Source: JACKGW01 sp964586025 (GTDB lineage: Bacteria > Planctomycetota > PLA2 > JAEUHO01). From it: a DNA stretch of 64,000 nt. The position numbers were made by a program, and so were the translations under genes. The notes below the pieces were generated by a model that did no database searches, was not told the origin of the DNA, and worked only from the letters and a program-made list of their open reading frames with translations. The stretch covers positions 12,591 to 76,590 of the forward strand of contig CAZPGF010000003.1 of assembly GCA_964586025.1 (NCBI GenBank). The letters run 5' to 3'. This document shows, in pieces, positions 29,769 through 38,141 of the stretch; position 1 is the stretch's first letter, and every line of letters begins with the position of its first letter.

Positions 29769-30962
29769 GTGATCCGCATGCGCCGCCTCGTGAACCGCTC
29801 CGCGCTCGCCGCCGCCATCGTCGGTCTCGGCGCCGTCGTCGCTCCGACGACGCGCGCGGGGGACGAGGCGCCTCGTGCCGCGCTCGAACGTCGGATCGCC
29901 GCGCTCGCGCCGGACGACGCGGCGGCCGCGTATCGGGTCGCTCTCGACGCGGAAGCGCTGGGTGCGGGGGATCTCGCGCGCCGCGCGTACGAGGCCGTCG
30001 TACGCATCGATCCCGACCATCTCGCGGCACGGCGCGCGCTCGGACACGAACGGATCGGCGGGCGCTGGCTCGGCGGCGACGACGCGATGCGCGCGAAGGG
30101 CTTCGTGCGGCACGAGGGCCGCTGGCTCTCGTCGGAGGAACTCGCCGCGCTGACCCGCCCCGAGCGGGACCGGGCCGAACAGCGCGAGGGCGAGGCGCGC
30201 GTGCGCGCTCTGCTCGAACGGATCGCGTCGGACGACGAGGCGACGGTCGCCACGGCGCGCCGCCGCCTCGCGGCGGAGGACGACCGCTTCAAGCTCGCTC
30301 CCCTCGCGTTCGCCCTCCGTCTCGACTCGGTGCCGTTGCGACGGTACGCGGCGTCGGAACTCGGTCGCCTCGGCGATGAGCGCGCGATCCCCGCGCTGCT
30401 GAAGCGCGCCATCGTCGATCCCTCTCCGGAGGTGCGGGTCGCGGTCGCCGACGCCCTTCGTGCGATCGACAGCCCCGACACCGTCCATCCGCTCGGTCGC
30501 GCCCTCGCCAGCAACTCGGCGGAGGTGCGCCGTCACGCGGCGGAAGCGCTCGGACGCCTCGGCGACGTCGCGGGCATGGGGTACGTCCTGCATCGCTGGA
30601 GCGCGACGTCGGGCGACTTCCCGCGTGCGTACTTCGCGTCGGTCAGCCAGGTCTCCTACATCCACGACTTCGACGTCGAGGTCGCCGCCACGTCGTTCAT
30701 CGCCGATCCGGTGGTCGGCGTTCTGCAGGAGGGCGTCGTACACCCGGTGAAGGTGCTCGGCGTCGAACACGAGTTCTCGACCCTCGAGCGGGTCGCCTAC
30801 GAGGGCGCGCTGAAGGGGATGTCGGGCCTCGATCTCGGCAGCGATCGGAAGGCGTGGATGCGCGCGTGGCACGAGGAGAAGGACCGCCTCCTCGCCGAGC
30901 GGGAGGCGGGATTCCGCGAACGCCGCGAGCGTCGTGTCGCCGCCGCCGCCGCCGCGGAGTAG
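29769..30962 (+). CDS. Exported HEAT-repeat protein
   Basis: A 397-residue exported protein: signal peptide at residues 10-28 (ending TRAGDE), a TPR-like segment (LARRAYEAVVRIDPDHLAARRALG), the phrase KGFVRHEGRWLSSEELAAL, which recurs in planctomycete secreted proteins, then HEAT-like repeats (LRRYAASELGRLGDERAIPALLKRA, VRVAVADALRAI, VRRHAAEALGRLGD). The last 120 residues are not recognised. The GTG at 29769 is preferred over the ATG at 29778 because GGAG lies 8 nt upstream. It may scaffold envelope proteins; no enzyme motif is seen. TAACCT near 29716 could be its -10 box. Confidence 0.72.
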   Translation: MIRMRRLVNRSALAAAIVGLGAVVAPTTRAGDEAPRAALERRIAALAPDDAAAAYRVALDAEALGAGDLARRAYEAVVRIDPDHLAARRALGHERIGGRWLGGDDAMRAKGFVRHEGRWLSSEELAALTRPERDRAEQREGEARVRALLERIASDDEATVATARRRLAAEDDRFKLAPLAFALRLDSVPLRRYAASELGRLGDERAIPALLKRAIVDPSPEVRVAVADALRAIDSPDTVHPLGRALASNSAEVRRHAAEALGRLGDVAGMGYVLHRWSATSGDFPRAYFASVSQVSYIHDFDVEVAATSFIADPVVGVLQEGVVHPVKVLGVEHEFSTLERVAYEGALKGMSGLDLGSDRKAWMRAWHEEKDRLLAEREAGFRERRERRVAAAAAAE

Positions 30963-31013
30963 GCCCGCGCACGCCGGGCTTCAGGGGGTTCGGGCTTCCC
31001 TGGCCCCCCCGGG

Positions 31014-31928
31014 TCAGTCCTTGAGGGGCCAATCGCGCTGTCGCACCGAGACCATGCCGAGGAGCAGGAAGGAGAGACCGATCGAGAGCAGCACGATCAG
31101 AGCGGTCGGTCCGTCGAGGTACTCGGTCTGGCTGAACAGGGCTGGCAGGTTCTCGGCGTCGCGATCGCTCGTCGATGCCCGGACGGCACGCGCGGTCGAG
31201 GGACCGAGCGTCGAGAAGCCGGGGCCGCACCACGACACGAGCAGGGCGCGGACGTGGTGGCCGATCGATGCCCTCTGCAACGTGCCTGGAACCGCCGCGA
31301 GGAACCCCTCGATCACGAATGTGTAGACGAGGCCGATCACGATCCCGTGGCGCGCCATCGCCGCGAGCGTGAAGTAGACCGCGGAGAGGACGAGCATCGC
31401 GACGATCGTCAGCGCGAACAACCCGACCCAGGCCTCCGAGGGCACGGCCACGCCCGACGCGAGGAGCGTCGCCGACATGCCCGCGACCGCGATGGCGATC
31501 AGAAGCGGCAGGCAGCCGACCCATCGTGCGAGGAAGATCGTCCCGCGACCGACCGGGCGCGCGAGGTGGTAGACGAGCGTCCGATCGCTGCGCAGGCGGG
31601 CGAAACCCTGCGAACCGATCAGGAGCGCCAGGAGCGGGTAGACCATCGACACGACGAACTGCGAGAGGGCCGTCCACAGTTGGATGGCGCTTCGATCGCC
31701 GTCGTCCGTCGCCCCGCCCGAGGAGGGGGGGCCGAAGTCGATGCGCGCCATCCGGCCGAGGACGATGCCGACCGCAACGGCGCCGATTGCGAGGAGCGCG
31801 ACACGACGTCGCCGCCAGCCTTCGCGAAACGCCTGGCGACTCAGGGCGCGGAACCCCGCGAACGGTCGAGGCGCGACGACCGCGTCACGGGGGAGGGCGG
31901 TCTCGAGGGCGGAGGATTCGTCGATCAT
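31014..31928 (-). CDS. ABC-2 type permease (pair B)
   Basis: A 304-residue multi-spanning membrane protein with a cytoplasmic N-terminal stretch (FAGFRALSRQAFREGWRRRRV) then about six helices. The DRTLVYHLARPVGR segment after the second helix resembles permeases of the gliding/Nos or ABC-2 exporter class. Its ATG overlaps the stop of the upstream ATPase gene (ATGA), so the two form one exporter. The substrate is unknown. It ends the overlapping run that begins at moaD. An alternative assignment as a generic membrane subunit without transport cannot be excluded. Confidence 0.8.
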   Translation of the reverse strand: MIDESSALETALPRDAVVAPRPFAGFRALSRQAFREGWRRRRVALLAIGAVAVGIVLGRMARIDFGPPSSGGATDDGDRSAIQLWTALSQFVVSMVYPLLALLIGSQGFARLRSDRTLVYHLARPVGRGTIFLARWVGCLPLLIAIAVAGMSATLLASGVAVPSEAWVGLFALTIVAMLVLSAVYFTLAAMARHGIVIGLVYTFVIEGFLAAVPGTLQRASIGHHVRALLVSWCGPGFSTLGPSTARAVRASTSDRDAENLPALFSQTEYLDGPTALIVLLSIGLSFLLLGMVSVRQRDWPLKD

Positions 31929-32848
31929 CTCGTCAGGTACTCGAAGACCGCTTCCAGCGACTCGTCCACCGGCTCGGCCGCGAGGATGCGCGGCGCGTTC
32001 TCTTCCGCCGCGATCGCCCCGAGCGCGTCGAAGAGATCGTTGGGTCGGGAGGTCCGCACCTGCAGCAAGTCGTCGTGGCGGCGCACCTCCTCGACCCCGG
32101 CGAGAGCGATCAGGCGGGGCGCGAGCGCCTCCGGTGCAGCCGTGGCGATGCGCACCGTCAGCGGCACCTCGGCCAACTCGGCTCGCAGGTCGCGAGCACT
32201 CCCGTCGGCCAACACGCGACCGCGTTGCATCACCACGATGCGCTCCGCGACGGACTCGACCTCGTGGAGGATGTGGCTGCTGACGACGACGCAGCGACCC
32301 TCCGCCCCGAGGCCGCGGATCGTGTCGGCGAAATCGCGGCGCGACGGCGGATCGAGGCCGTTCATCGGCTCGTCGAGGACCACGACCGAAGGTGCGTGCG
32401 CGATCGCCTGGGCGAGCTTGAAGCGCTGGCGCATGCCCTTGCTGTACTTGGAGACGGAACGGTTCGCCGCGGCGGAGAGACCGACCCGTTCGAGGGTTCG
32501 CGTCGCCAGCGTCGCGGCGTGCGGCGCCCGGTAGCCCTGGAGGCGATTCAGGTAGGTCAGGTACGAGTGCGCGGACTGTCCCGACGGCGCGGCGTCCTGT
32601 TCGGGGCAGAGGCCGACGTCGCGTTGGATCGAACGGTTCGTGAACGGATCGCGACCATGGACCCGGATCGTGCCGATCTCGGGCCGGAGGAAACCGCAGA
32701 TCAGCTTGAGCAGCGTGCTCTTGCCGGCGCCGTTGGGGCCGAGGAGCCCGGTCACGCCGGGGCCGAACGTCAGCGAGACCTCGTTGACGCCGAGCACTTC
32801 GCCGTACCAGCGACTGACCCGGTCGAGCACGATCGCGGGTTCGCTCAC
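31925..32848 (-). CDS. ABC transporter ATP-binding protein (pair B)
   Basis: A 307-residue ATPase with Walker A GPNGAGKSTLLKL, signature YSKGMRQRFKLAQAI, Walker B VVVLDEPMNGLDP and the H-loop VVVSSHILHEV, followed by a C-terminal domain of about 90 residues typical of ABC-2/NosF-like subunits. GTG start with GGAGG 7 nt upstream; the GTG overlaps the stop of the preceding permease (GTGA) and the stop overlaps the following permease (ATGA). The two ATPases of this locus are paralogues (shared GMRQRFKLAQAI), suggesting duplication of an exporter pair. Confidence 0.9.
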   Translation of the reverse strand: MSEPAIVLDRVSRWYGEVLGVNEVSLTFGPGVTGLLGPNGAGKSTLLKLICGFLRPEIGTIRVHGRDPFTNRSIQRDVGLCPEQDAAPSGQSAHSYLTYLNRLQGYRAPHAATLATRTLERVGLSAAANRSVSKYSKGMRQRFKLAQAIAHAPSVVVLDEPMNGLDPPSRRDFADTIRGLGAEGRCVVVSSHILHEVESVAERIVVMQRGRVLADGSARDLRAELAEVPLTVRIATAAPEALAPRLIALAGVEEVRRHDDLLQVRTSRPNDLFDALGAIAAEENAPRILAAEPVDESLEAVFEYLTR

Positions 32849-33744
32849 TCGGTCACCTCCGTCGAGCGCGTCCGCCACCAGACGCAGAAGACGCCGAGCG
32901 CGAACAGGCCGATCGCCACGATCTGGATGTGGGTCGGATCCGGCTGCCATCGCCGTGCCCAACCCATCGTCCCCTCCATCGACCGCCACGGACGCAACGC
33001 GTTGCGCGGGATCCCGAGCGCGAAGAGGAACGAGTCGCTCTCGCCCGTTCCCCGTCGCACCGCCGCCGAGAGGATCGACCCGACGATCACGCCGCCGAGG
33101 CCCGACACCATGGCCATCCCGCTGCGTTGGGTGAACGACGACGCGATCAGCATCACGCCGGTCATCGACACCGCGAGCACGAGGTAGGTGATGCCCACCC
33201 GCTCGGGAAACGCGAGCGTTTCGCGGAAGTAGGTCATCGTCTGGCCCGGCTCCTGCCACAGTCCCACGATCGTCCACATCGCAAGCCCCGGAAGGAGCGC
33301 GACCGGAACGAGAGCGAGAGGCACGACCAGCGCCTTGCCGAGGAGGTAGTCCGGTCGCCGAATCGGCCGGGCGAGGTAGAGGCCCAGCGCCTTGCTGCGC
33401 AGGTCGCTCGCGACGAGCCCCGCGCCGATGAAGATGGCCGTCACGCACACGAGGAACACCGTGCCCTCGTAGTAGCCGCGGGCGACCTGATCGAGTTGCG
33501 TGCGGCTGCGCTCGGCGAAGCTTCGGGCGGGACCGCCGAACACCGCCAACGTCTCCTCGGCCGAGAGCGCGACGAGCAGACCGATCATCGTGCCGCCGAA
33601 CACCAGCAGCTGCAGCAGACCGATCAGGCGGACCGCGATCGAGCGCCATGCCTGACCGGCGCCCTGCCTCGCGATCACCCATGCGGCCGGCGTGTGGGAC
33701 CGTGCCCCCTCGTATCGCCGATAGCCCTTGCGGAAGATCGCCAT
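32845..33744 (-). CDS. ABC-2 type permease (pair A)
   Basis: A 299-residue permease beginning MAIFRKGYRRYEG, an N-terminal amphipathic stretch found in ABC-2 membrane subunits, then about six helices. The loop LRSKALGLYLARPIRRPDYLLGKA is the counterpart of the DRTLVYHLARPVGR segment of pair B. It overlaps the upstream ATPase by one base (TGATG) and the downstream ATPase by GTGA. With them it would form a half-size export complex in the inner membrane; the cargo is unknown. Confidence 0.82.
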   Translation of the reverse strand: MAIFRKGYRRYEGARSHTPAAWVIARQGAGQAWRSIAVRLIGLLQLLVFGGTMIGLLVALSAEETLAVFGGPARSFAERSRTQLDQVARGYYEGTVFLVCVTAIFIGAGLVASDLRSKALGLYLARPIRRPDYLLGKALVVPLALVPVALLPGLAMWTIVGLWQEPGQTMTYFRETLAFPERVGITYLVLAVSMTGVMLIASSFTQRSGMAMVSGLGGVIVGSILSAAVRRGTGESDSFLFALGIPRNALRPWRSMEGTMGWARRWQPDPTHIQIVAIGLFALGVFCVWWRTRSTEVTE

Positions 33745-34715
33745 CAGGCCGCTGCCTCGCGGTCGCCGAGCAACCGCAGGAACACGTCCTCGAGCGTGTC
33801 GGCGAGGGGCATCACCCGCCGCACGCGCACGCCGGCGTGGTGGCAGATCGCGAGCAGGTGGCCGGCCTCGAGGTCACGCGGGCCCACGACCTCGAACATC
33901 GACCGTTCGGACACCAGGGTCGACGAGGCCTGACGCTCGGTGCGCCGAAGGCGGAGTTCGCTTCCCTCCAGCCCGCCGACAACCGCTTCGAGCGCCCGTC
34001 CGTCGCCTTCGATGTCGATGCGGAAGCGTCCCTCCCGAGCCAGCAGGTCGTCCATGCGGAAAAGGCCGCGACTGCGTCCGCGATGCAGCACGACGACCTG
34101 CTCGGCGACCCGCTGCACGTCCGGCAGGAGGTGAGATGACCACAGGATGTGCTTGCCGTGCCGCACCGCGAGATCGTGGATCAGGTCACGGACTTCCTTG
34201 CGCCCGTCGGGATCGAGACCCGACAGGGGCTCGTCCAGGAACAACAGGTCCGGGTCGTGGACGATCGCCTGCGCCAGCTTGAAGCGCTGTCGCATGCCGG
34301 TCGAGTAGCCGTCGACCTTGCGATAGATCGCCTCGCCCAAGCCGACGTGGGCCAGCACCTCGTGCGCGCGGCGAAGGCTCTCCCGGCGTGGCAGGCCCGA
34401 GAGTTGGGCGAGATAGCGGACGGCGCGCAGGCCGGTCAGGCCGAACAGATACGCGTCGAGTTCGGGCATGAACCCGACGCGGCGGCGGATCTCGCGACGC
34501 TTGCGACGCGCGTCGAGGCCGAGCACCTCCGCCTCGCCCCGGTAGTCGGGCAAGAGGCCGAGGACGCATTGGAGGAACGTCGACTTGCCGGCGCCGTTCG
34601 GGCCCAGCAGGCCGGTGATGCCCGGCGGCACCTCGAGCGTGACGTCGTCGAGGGCGGGCGGTTGCCCGCCGTACGACTTCGTCAGTCCGCGCGCGCGGAG
34701 TACCGCCTCGCTCAC
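33744..34715 (-). CDS. ABC transporter ATP-binding protein (pair A)
   Basis: A 323-residue ATPase: Walker A GPNGAGKSTFLQCVLG, signature YSTGMRQRFKLAQAI, Walker B LLFLDEPLSGLDPDG, and a C-terminal domain ending LADTLEDVFLRLLGDREA, typical of ABC-2 exporters. GTG start, with GGAG within about 9 nt, overlapping the ppsR stop (GTGA). It is the first of four exporter genes fused translationally to the moaD-moaE-ppsR run. The export substrate is not indicated. Confidence 0.9.
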   Translation of the reverse strand: MSEAVLRARGLTKSYGGQPPALDDVTLEVPPGITGLLGPNGAGKSTFLQCVLGLLPDYRGEAEVLGLDARRKRREIRRRVGFMPELDAYLFGLTGLRAVRYLAQLSGLPRRESLRRAHEVLAHVGLGEAIYRKVDGYSTGMRQRFKLAQAIVHDPDLLFLDEPLSGLDPDGRKEVRDLIHDLAVRHGKHILWSSHLLPDVQRVAEQVVVLHRGRSRGLFRMDDLLAREGRFRIDIEGDGRALEAVVGGLEGSELRLRRTERQASSTLVSERSMFEVVGPRDLEAGHLLAICHHAGVRVRRVMPLADTLEDVFLRLLGDREAAA

Positions 34716-35584
34716 GTCGCCGTCTCCTCCCGTCCGCCCCGGTCTTGGGATGCGGCCGCCTCGTCGCTCTCGAACCGCTGCCGGAAGCGTTCGAGGATAC
34801 CGCTGGCGGTCTCCTCGATCGCGCGTTGGCTCACGTCGACCACCGTCCACTCGGGATGGGCGTCGAAGAGGCGCTGCGCGTACTGGATCTCCCGGCGAAT
34901 CTGGCGCAGGTCGCCGTACCCCGCGTCCGGGCTCATGCCGAGCGCCTGCATCCGCGCGCGACGGATGTTCATCAGCGTGACCGCGTCGGTCATCAGACCG
35001 AACACGCGTCGAGGATCGACCTGATCGAGTTCGGCCGGCAGGGGCAGGTCCAGGACGATCGGCACGTTGGCAACCTTGTAGCCGCGATGCGCGATGTACG
35101 CGCCGAGCGGCGTCTTCGACGTGCGACTGATCCCGAGCAGCACGAGGTCGGCCTTCTTCAGGTTGCCCGGGTTCTTCCCGTCGTCGTTGTAGACGGCGAA
35201 CTCGATCGCTTCGATGCGCTTGAAGTACTCCGCGTCGAGTTCGTGACCGAGGCCGGGAACGTTGCGCGCACGCCGCCCGAGTTGGGTCGCCAGGCGGCCG
35301 ATCAACCCGCCGAGCAGGTCGTGTGCGACGACATCGTATTCCTCCGCCATGGCCTGAAGCCGCGCGCGCAGGTCACCACCGACGAGCGTGTACGCGATCA
35401 GCGCGCCGTGCGCGACCGCATCCCGAACACAGCGTTCGAGGGTGGCCTCGTCCCGGACATGGGGGATCACCCGGACGGCGCCCTCCGGGAACTGTCCGAA
35501 CTGGGCGAGCGCGGCGCGGCAGCACTGCTCGGCGGTCTCGCCCGTCGAGTCGCTGATCGCCATCACGAGCGGAACCCGATTCAC
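34712..35584 (-). CDS. ppsR: Bifunctional PEP synthase/PPDK regulatory kinase-phosphorylase
   Basis: DUF299 family protein that switches pyruvate phosphate dikinase or PEP synthase off with ADP and on with phosphate. The 290-residue product has the family start (VMAISDSTGETAEQCCRAAL), the P-loop-like GISRTSKTPLGAYIAHRGYKVANVP, FGLMTDAVTLMNIRRAR and the terminal YAQRLFDAHP. The GTG at 35584 gives a GTGA overlap with moaE and is preferred to a GTG at 35599. Its target enzyme gene is not in the window. The C-terminal 20 residues are acidic and variable. Finding it inside a moco/ABC exporter run is odd. Confidence 0.92.
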   Translation of the reverse strand: MNRVPLVMAISDSTGETAEQCCRAALAQFGQFPEGAVRVIPHVRDEATLERCVRDAVAHGALIAYTLVGGDLRARLQAMAEEYDVVAHDLLGGLIGRLATQLGRRARNVPGLGHELDAEYFKRIEAIEFAVYNDDGKNPGNLKKADLVLLGISRTSKTPLGAYIAHRGYKVANVPIVLDLPLPAELDQVDPRRVFGLMTDAVTLMNIRRARMQALGMSPDAGYGDLRQIRREIQYAQRLFDAHPEWTVVDVSQRAIEETASGILERFRQRFESDEAAASQDRGGREETAT

Positions 35585-36078
35585 GCGGGGTCGTTCCACG
35601 GCGGAGCGGAGGCGACTCCCGCGGGATCGTCCGGCGTGCCCACCCAGACCGCGCCGTCCTCGAAGTGCTCCTTCTTCCAGATCGGAACGTCCCGCTTCAG
35701 GCGGACGATGAACTCGTCGATCGCCGCGAGGGCGGCGGTGCGATGGGGGGCCGAGGCGGCGACGACGACGGCGACCTCACCCGGCTCGAGGCGACCCGTG
35801 CGATGGCACGCGGCGAGACCGACGAGGCCGTGGCGCCGGACGAGCTCATCCCCGTGCTCGGCCATGCGGCGCACGGCCATCGGCGCGTAGGCCTCGTACT
35901 CCAGGTGGGTCACCCGGCGACCGGCGGTGTGGGCGCGCACGGTGCCGTGGAACGTCACGACCGCGCCGGCATCGGGGGAGGCGACGCGTGCCAGGACCGC
36001 GGCGGCGTCGATCGGCGTCGAGACGACGGCGAAGGCATGGCCTGGCATGCCGGGACGTCGGGGGGCGGTGCGCGGCAC
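35581..36078 (-). CDS. moaE: Molybdopterin synthase catalytic subunit MoaE
   Basis: Large subunit of MPT synthase, which inserts two sulfurs into precursor Z using MoaD thiocarboxylate. The 165-residue protein shows GAVVTFHGTVRAHTAGRRV, LEYEAYAPMA, CHRTGRLEPGEVAVVV and the catalytic lysine segment LKRDVPIWKKEHFEDG. The GTG at 36078 is chosen because a strong GGGGGAGG in the moaD tail lies 6 nt upstream; an in-frame ATG at 36048 matches the usual family start and is the alternative. It follows moaD by 2 nt, so the two subunits are produced together. Confidence 0.92.
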   Translation of the reverse strand: MPRTAPRRPGMPGHAFAVVSTPIDAAAVLARVASPDAGAVVTFHGTVRAHTAGRRVTHLEYEAYAPMAVRRMAEHGDELVRRHGLVGLAACHRTGRLEPGEVAVVVAASAPHRTAALAAIDEFIVRLKRDVPIWKKEHFEDGAVWVGTPDDPAGVASAPPWNDPA

Positions 36079-36080
36079 GA

Positions 36081-36326
36081 CTAGCCTCCCCCGACCGGGG
36101 GGATCAGCGCGAGCGTCGCATCGGGCGCGAGGGGCTCCTCGGGACCGGCGAACCGCTCGTCGAGCGCGACGCGGGCGCGACGCGCGACCGGAGCGAGTCG
36201 GGGATGGCGCACGACGATCGCCGCCACGGCGTCGGCGACGGTCGCCCCCGGTTTTAGGTCGATGTCGTCCGCGTCGCAACGCGCGGCCTCGCGGGCCTCG
36301 GCGAAGTAGCGAACGTGGATGCGCAT
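36081..36326 (-). CDS. moaD: Molybdopterin synthase sulfur carrier subunit MoaD
   Basis: An 81-residue ubiquitin-fold sulfur carrier whose C-terminal Gly is thiocarboxylated to feed MoaE. It begins MRIHVRYFAEAREAA and ends IPPVGGG, the required glycine tail. TAGACT on the minus strand 8 nt before the ATG suggests a very short leader and makes moaD the first gene of the run through both ABC pairs. The desaturase gene ends 11 nt upstream on the same strand. MoeA is encoded elsewhere in the window (53482). Confidence 0.9.
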   Translation of the reverse strand: MRIHVRYFAEAREAARCDADDIDLKPGATVADAVAAIVVRHPRLAPVARRARVALDERFAGPEEPLAPDATLALIPPVGGG

Positions 36327-36334
36327 GGAGCGGG

Positions 36335-36340
36335 AGTCTA
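36335..36340 (-). promoter_or_regulatory. Putative -10 box for moaD run
   Basis: TAGACT on the minus strand, 8 nt before the moaD ATG. It lies inside the 3' end of the desaturase gene, close to its stop codon. Confidence 0.4.
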
Positions 36341-37330
36341 CCCGGACCGGGTCGCCGCGGAGGGAGGCGCCGGAGGGGTCCACGGGGTGTGGGGCACCCG
36401 GTTGCGCACGAACCAGTCGAAGAGGAGGCCTCCGTAGGTGCGGGGTCGGATGCCCCGGGCGGCGAAGAACGGATCGAGGAGCTTGCGCAGGCGCGGCAGG
36501 CGATAGAAGGGAACGCGGGGGAAGTAGTGGTGCTCCAGGTGGTAGTTCGCGTGCAGGAAGAGGAAATCCCACGTCCAGGGCGAGCGGACGAGCAGCGTCC
36601 CCCAATGGGCCGGATCGGCGGGATCGATGTCGTAGTGCTGCCCGAGCCGGTTGAGGGTGAACGCGATCGGGAACACGACGAACACCGGAATCACGTGGAT
36701 CCACGCCGCCGCGGCCGGTCCGAGTCCCACCAGGAGCCCGCCGAGCGTGGCGAGATGGAAGCCGATCGACACGCGGCGCTCCCGAGCGATTCGTCGCCGG
36801 AGTTCGGGCTCGTAGCGCTCCGCCGCCAGGCGCGCCGCGCGGAAGTAGATCGGGAACAACGCCGGCGTCATGTAGAGGAACTTCACACGCCGCGTGACGA
36901 CCTTCGGCGTCAGATGAGCGCGCTTCGGGTCCTCGGTCGTCGAACCGAGGCAGTCGTGGTGGTCGAGATGCCATCGCGTGAACTGGGCCTGGCTGATGCC
37001 GCTCGGGATCGCGTAGACGTGCGCGAGGATCCGCTCGGTGCGGTTCGTCCGCGAGCCCGTGACGAGGCCGTGCAGGACCTCGTGCAGCAGCACCGTGAAA
37101 CCGAAGACGAGGAAGCCGATCAGGATCGACGCGGGGACCGTCACGAACCACCGGTCGGGATGGAGCGCGATGGCCAGCGCGGCGACCGCGAGCAGAAGGA
37201 CGTGACGCGCCGCCACCAGCGCGTGGCGGCCCGGCGACAACCGGTGCAACGCCCGCACCGCGTCCGTGTCGATCGCGGCCGAGAGGTCGGAGCGAAACGA
37301 CTTGGCGGCGAGGTCCCATGTCGAGGCCAT
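36338..37330 (-). CDS. Membrane fatty acid desaturase
   Basis: Di-iron integral membrane enzyme of 330 residues. The three histidine boxes are present: HEVLHG (about 82), HLDHHD (about 121) and HANYHLEHHYFP (about 256), plus a GQHYDIDPAD segment; hydrophobic helices lie between. It should introduce double bonds or hydroxyls into fatty acyl chains, or act on carotenoid-like lipids; the substrate cannot be told. TACGCT ends 6 nt before the ATG, another leaderless-type start. The C-terminus is Pro-rich. Confidence 0.88.
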   Translation of the reverse strand: MASTWDLAAKSFRSDLSAAIDTDAVRALHRLSPGRHALVAARHVLLLAVAALAIALHPDRWFVTVPASILIGFLVFGFTVLLHEVLHGLVTGSRTNRTERILAHVYAIPSGISQAQFTRWHLDHHDCLGSTTEDPKRAHLTPKVVTRRVKFLYMTPALFPIYFRAARLAAERYEPELRRRIARERRVSIGFHLATLGGLLVGLGPAAAAWIHVIPVFVVFPIAFTLNRLGQHYDIDPADPAHWGTLLVRSPWTWDFLFLHANYHLEHHYFPRVPFYRLPRLRKLLDPFFAARGIRPRTYGGLLFDWFVRNRVPHTPWTPPAPPSAATRSG

Positions 37331-37336
37331 GGCCGC

Positions 37337-37342
37337 AGCGTA
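37337..37342 (-). promoter_or_regulatory. Putative -10 box, leaderless desaturase
   Basis: TACGCT on the minus strand, 6 nt before the ATG at 37330, with no ribosome-binding sequence between. Confidence 0.5.
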
Positions 37343-37379
37343 CGCCGGAGTCGTCCCGTGCCGAGGCCCGACCCGGACG

Positions 37380-38141
37380 TCAGGGGCCGCGCGGGTCGCC
37401 GACGAACCGCCGGCCGAGCAGTCGCAGGGTCGTCCACGCGGTGCGCGCGAGTTTCATCTTGCTCGCCCCCTGCTTGCGGTCGTACCGCAGGGTGAGCGGA
37501 ACCTCCTCGATGCGCTGCGCGGCGCGCCGCAGTTTCAGCAGGAGATCGACCATCACGCTGAAGCCGCGCTGATTCAGGAACTCCGCGCCGTACCGCCGTG
37601 CTCCCCAGCGCAGCAGGCCGACGCGGTACGCGCGGTAGCCGCAAGTGTAGTCGCGCGCCCCCGGAAACAGGACGCGCAGGAGCCACGACGCGGCGAACGA
37701 CACGAAGCGCCGGAGCGGGTCCAGTCCGTGGATCGAGGCCCCCGGCTGGAATCGCGACGCGATGACGACGTCGGCGCCCGCGCGGACGCGGTCGAGCATC
37801 GCGGGCATCGACTCGGGCGGGTGGGTGTGGTCCGCGTCCATCGCGAACAGCACGTCGTCGTCGTGCGCGTGCTCGAGCACGTACTCGATGCCGGTCCTCA
37901 TCGCGGCACCGAGTCCGCGGTTCACGCCATGCGGCAGGGCGACGACCTCCAGGCCCGGACGGGGTGCGCGCGCGACCGCGAGCGTTCCGTCGCGGCTGCC
38001 GTCGTCGACGACGACCACCGTCAGGCGAGGCGCGGGAGCGGGCCAGGTGCGGGCGACCTCGCGAACGTCGTCGAGCAGCGGGCCCAGGTTCCCCTCTTCG
38101 TCGTACGCCGGAAGCAGCAGGTAGACCCGCCCGCCGATCAT
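37380..38141 (-). CDS. Glycosyltransferase family 2 (polyprenyl-phosphate sugar transferase-like)
   Basis: A 253-residue GT-A enzyme resembling dolichol/undecaprenyl-phosphate mannose synthases. It starts VYLLLPAYDEEGNLG, then VVVDDGSRDGTLAVA, GLGAAMRTGIEYV, and the metal-binding DxD-type segment FAMDADHTHPPESM. The lipid-side motif VIASRFQPGA and the QRGFSVMVDLLLKLRR segment follow. No membrane helices are evident at the C-terminus, as in DPM1-type enzymes. It overlaps wecB (ATGA), suggesting sugar-nucleotide and lipid-sugar steps of surface glycan synthesis are made together. Confidence 0.88.
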   Translation of the reverse strand: MIGGRVYLLLPAYDEEGNLGPLLDDVREVARTWPAPAPRLTVVVVDDGSRDGTLAVARAPRPGLEVVALPHGVNRGLGAAMRTGIEYVLEHAHDDDVLFAMDADHTHPPESMPAMLDRVRAGADVVIASRFQPGASIHGLDPLRRFVSFAASWLLRVLFPGARDYTCGYRAYRVGLLRWGARRYGAEFLNQRGFSVMVDLLLKLRRAAQRIEEVPLTLRYDRKQGASKMKLARTAWTTLRLLGRRFVGDPRGP

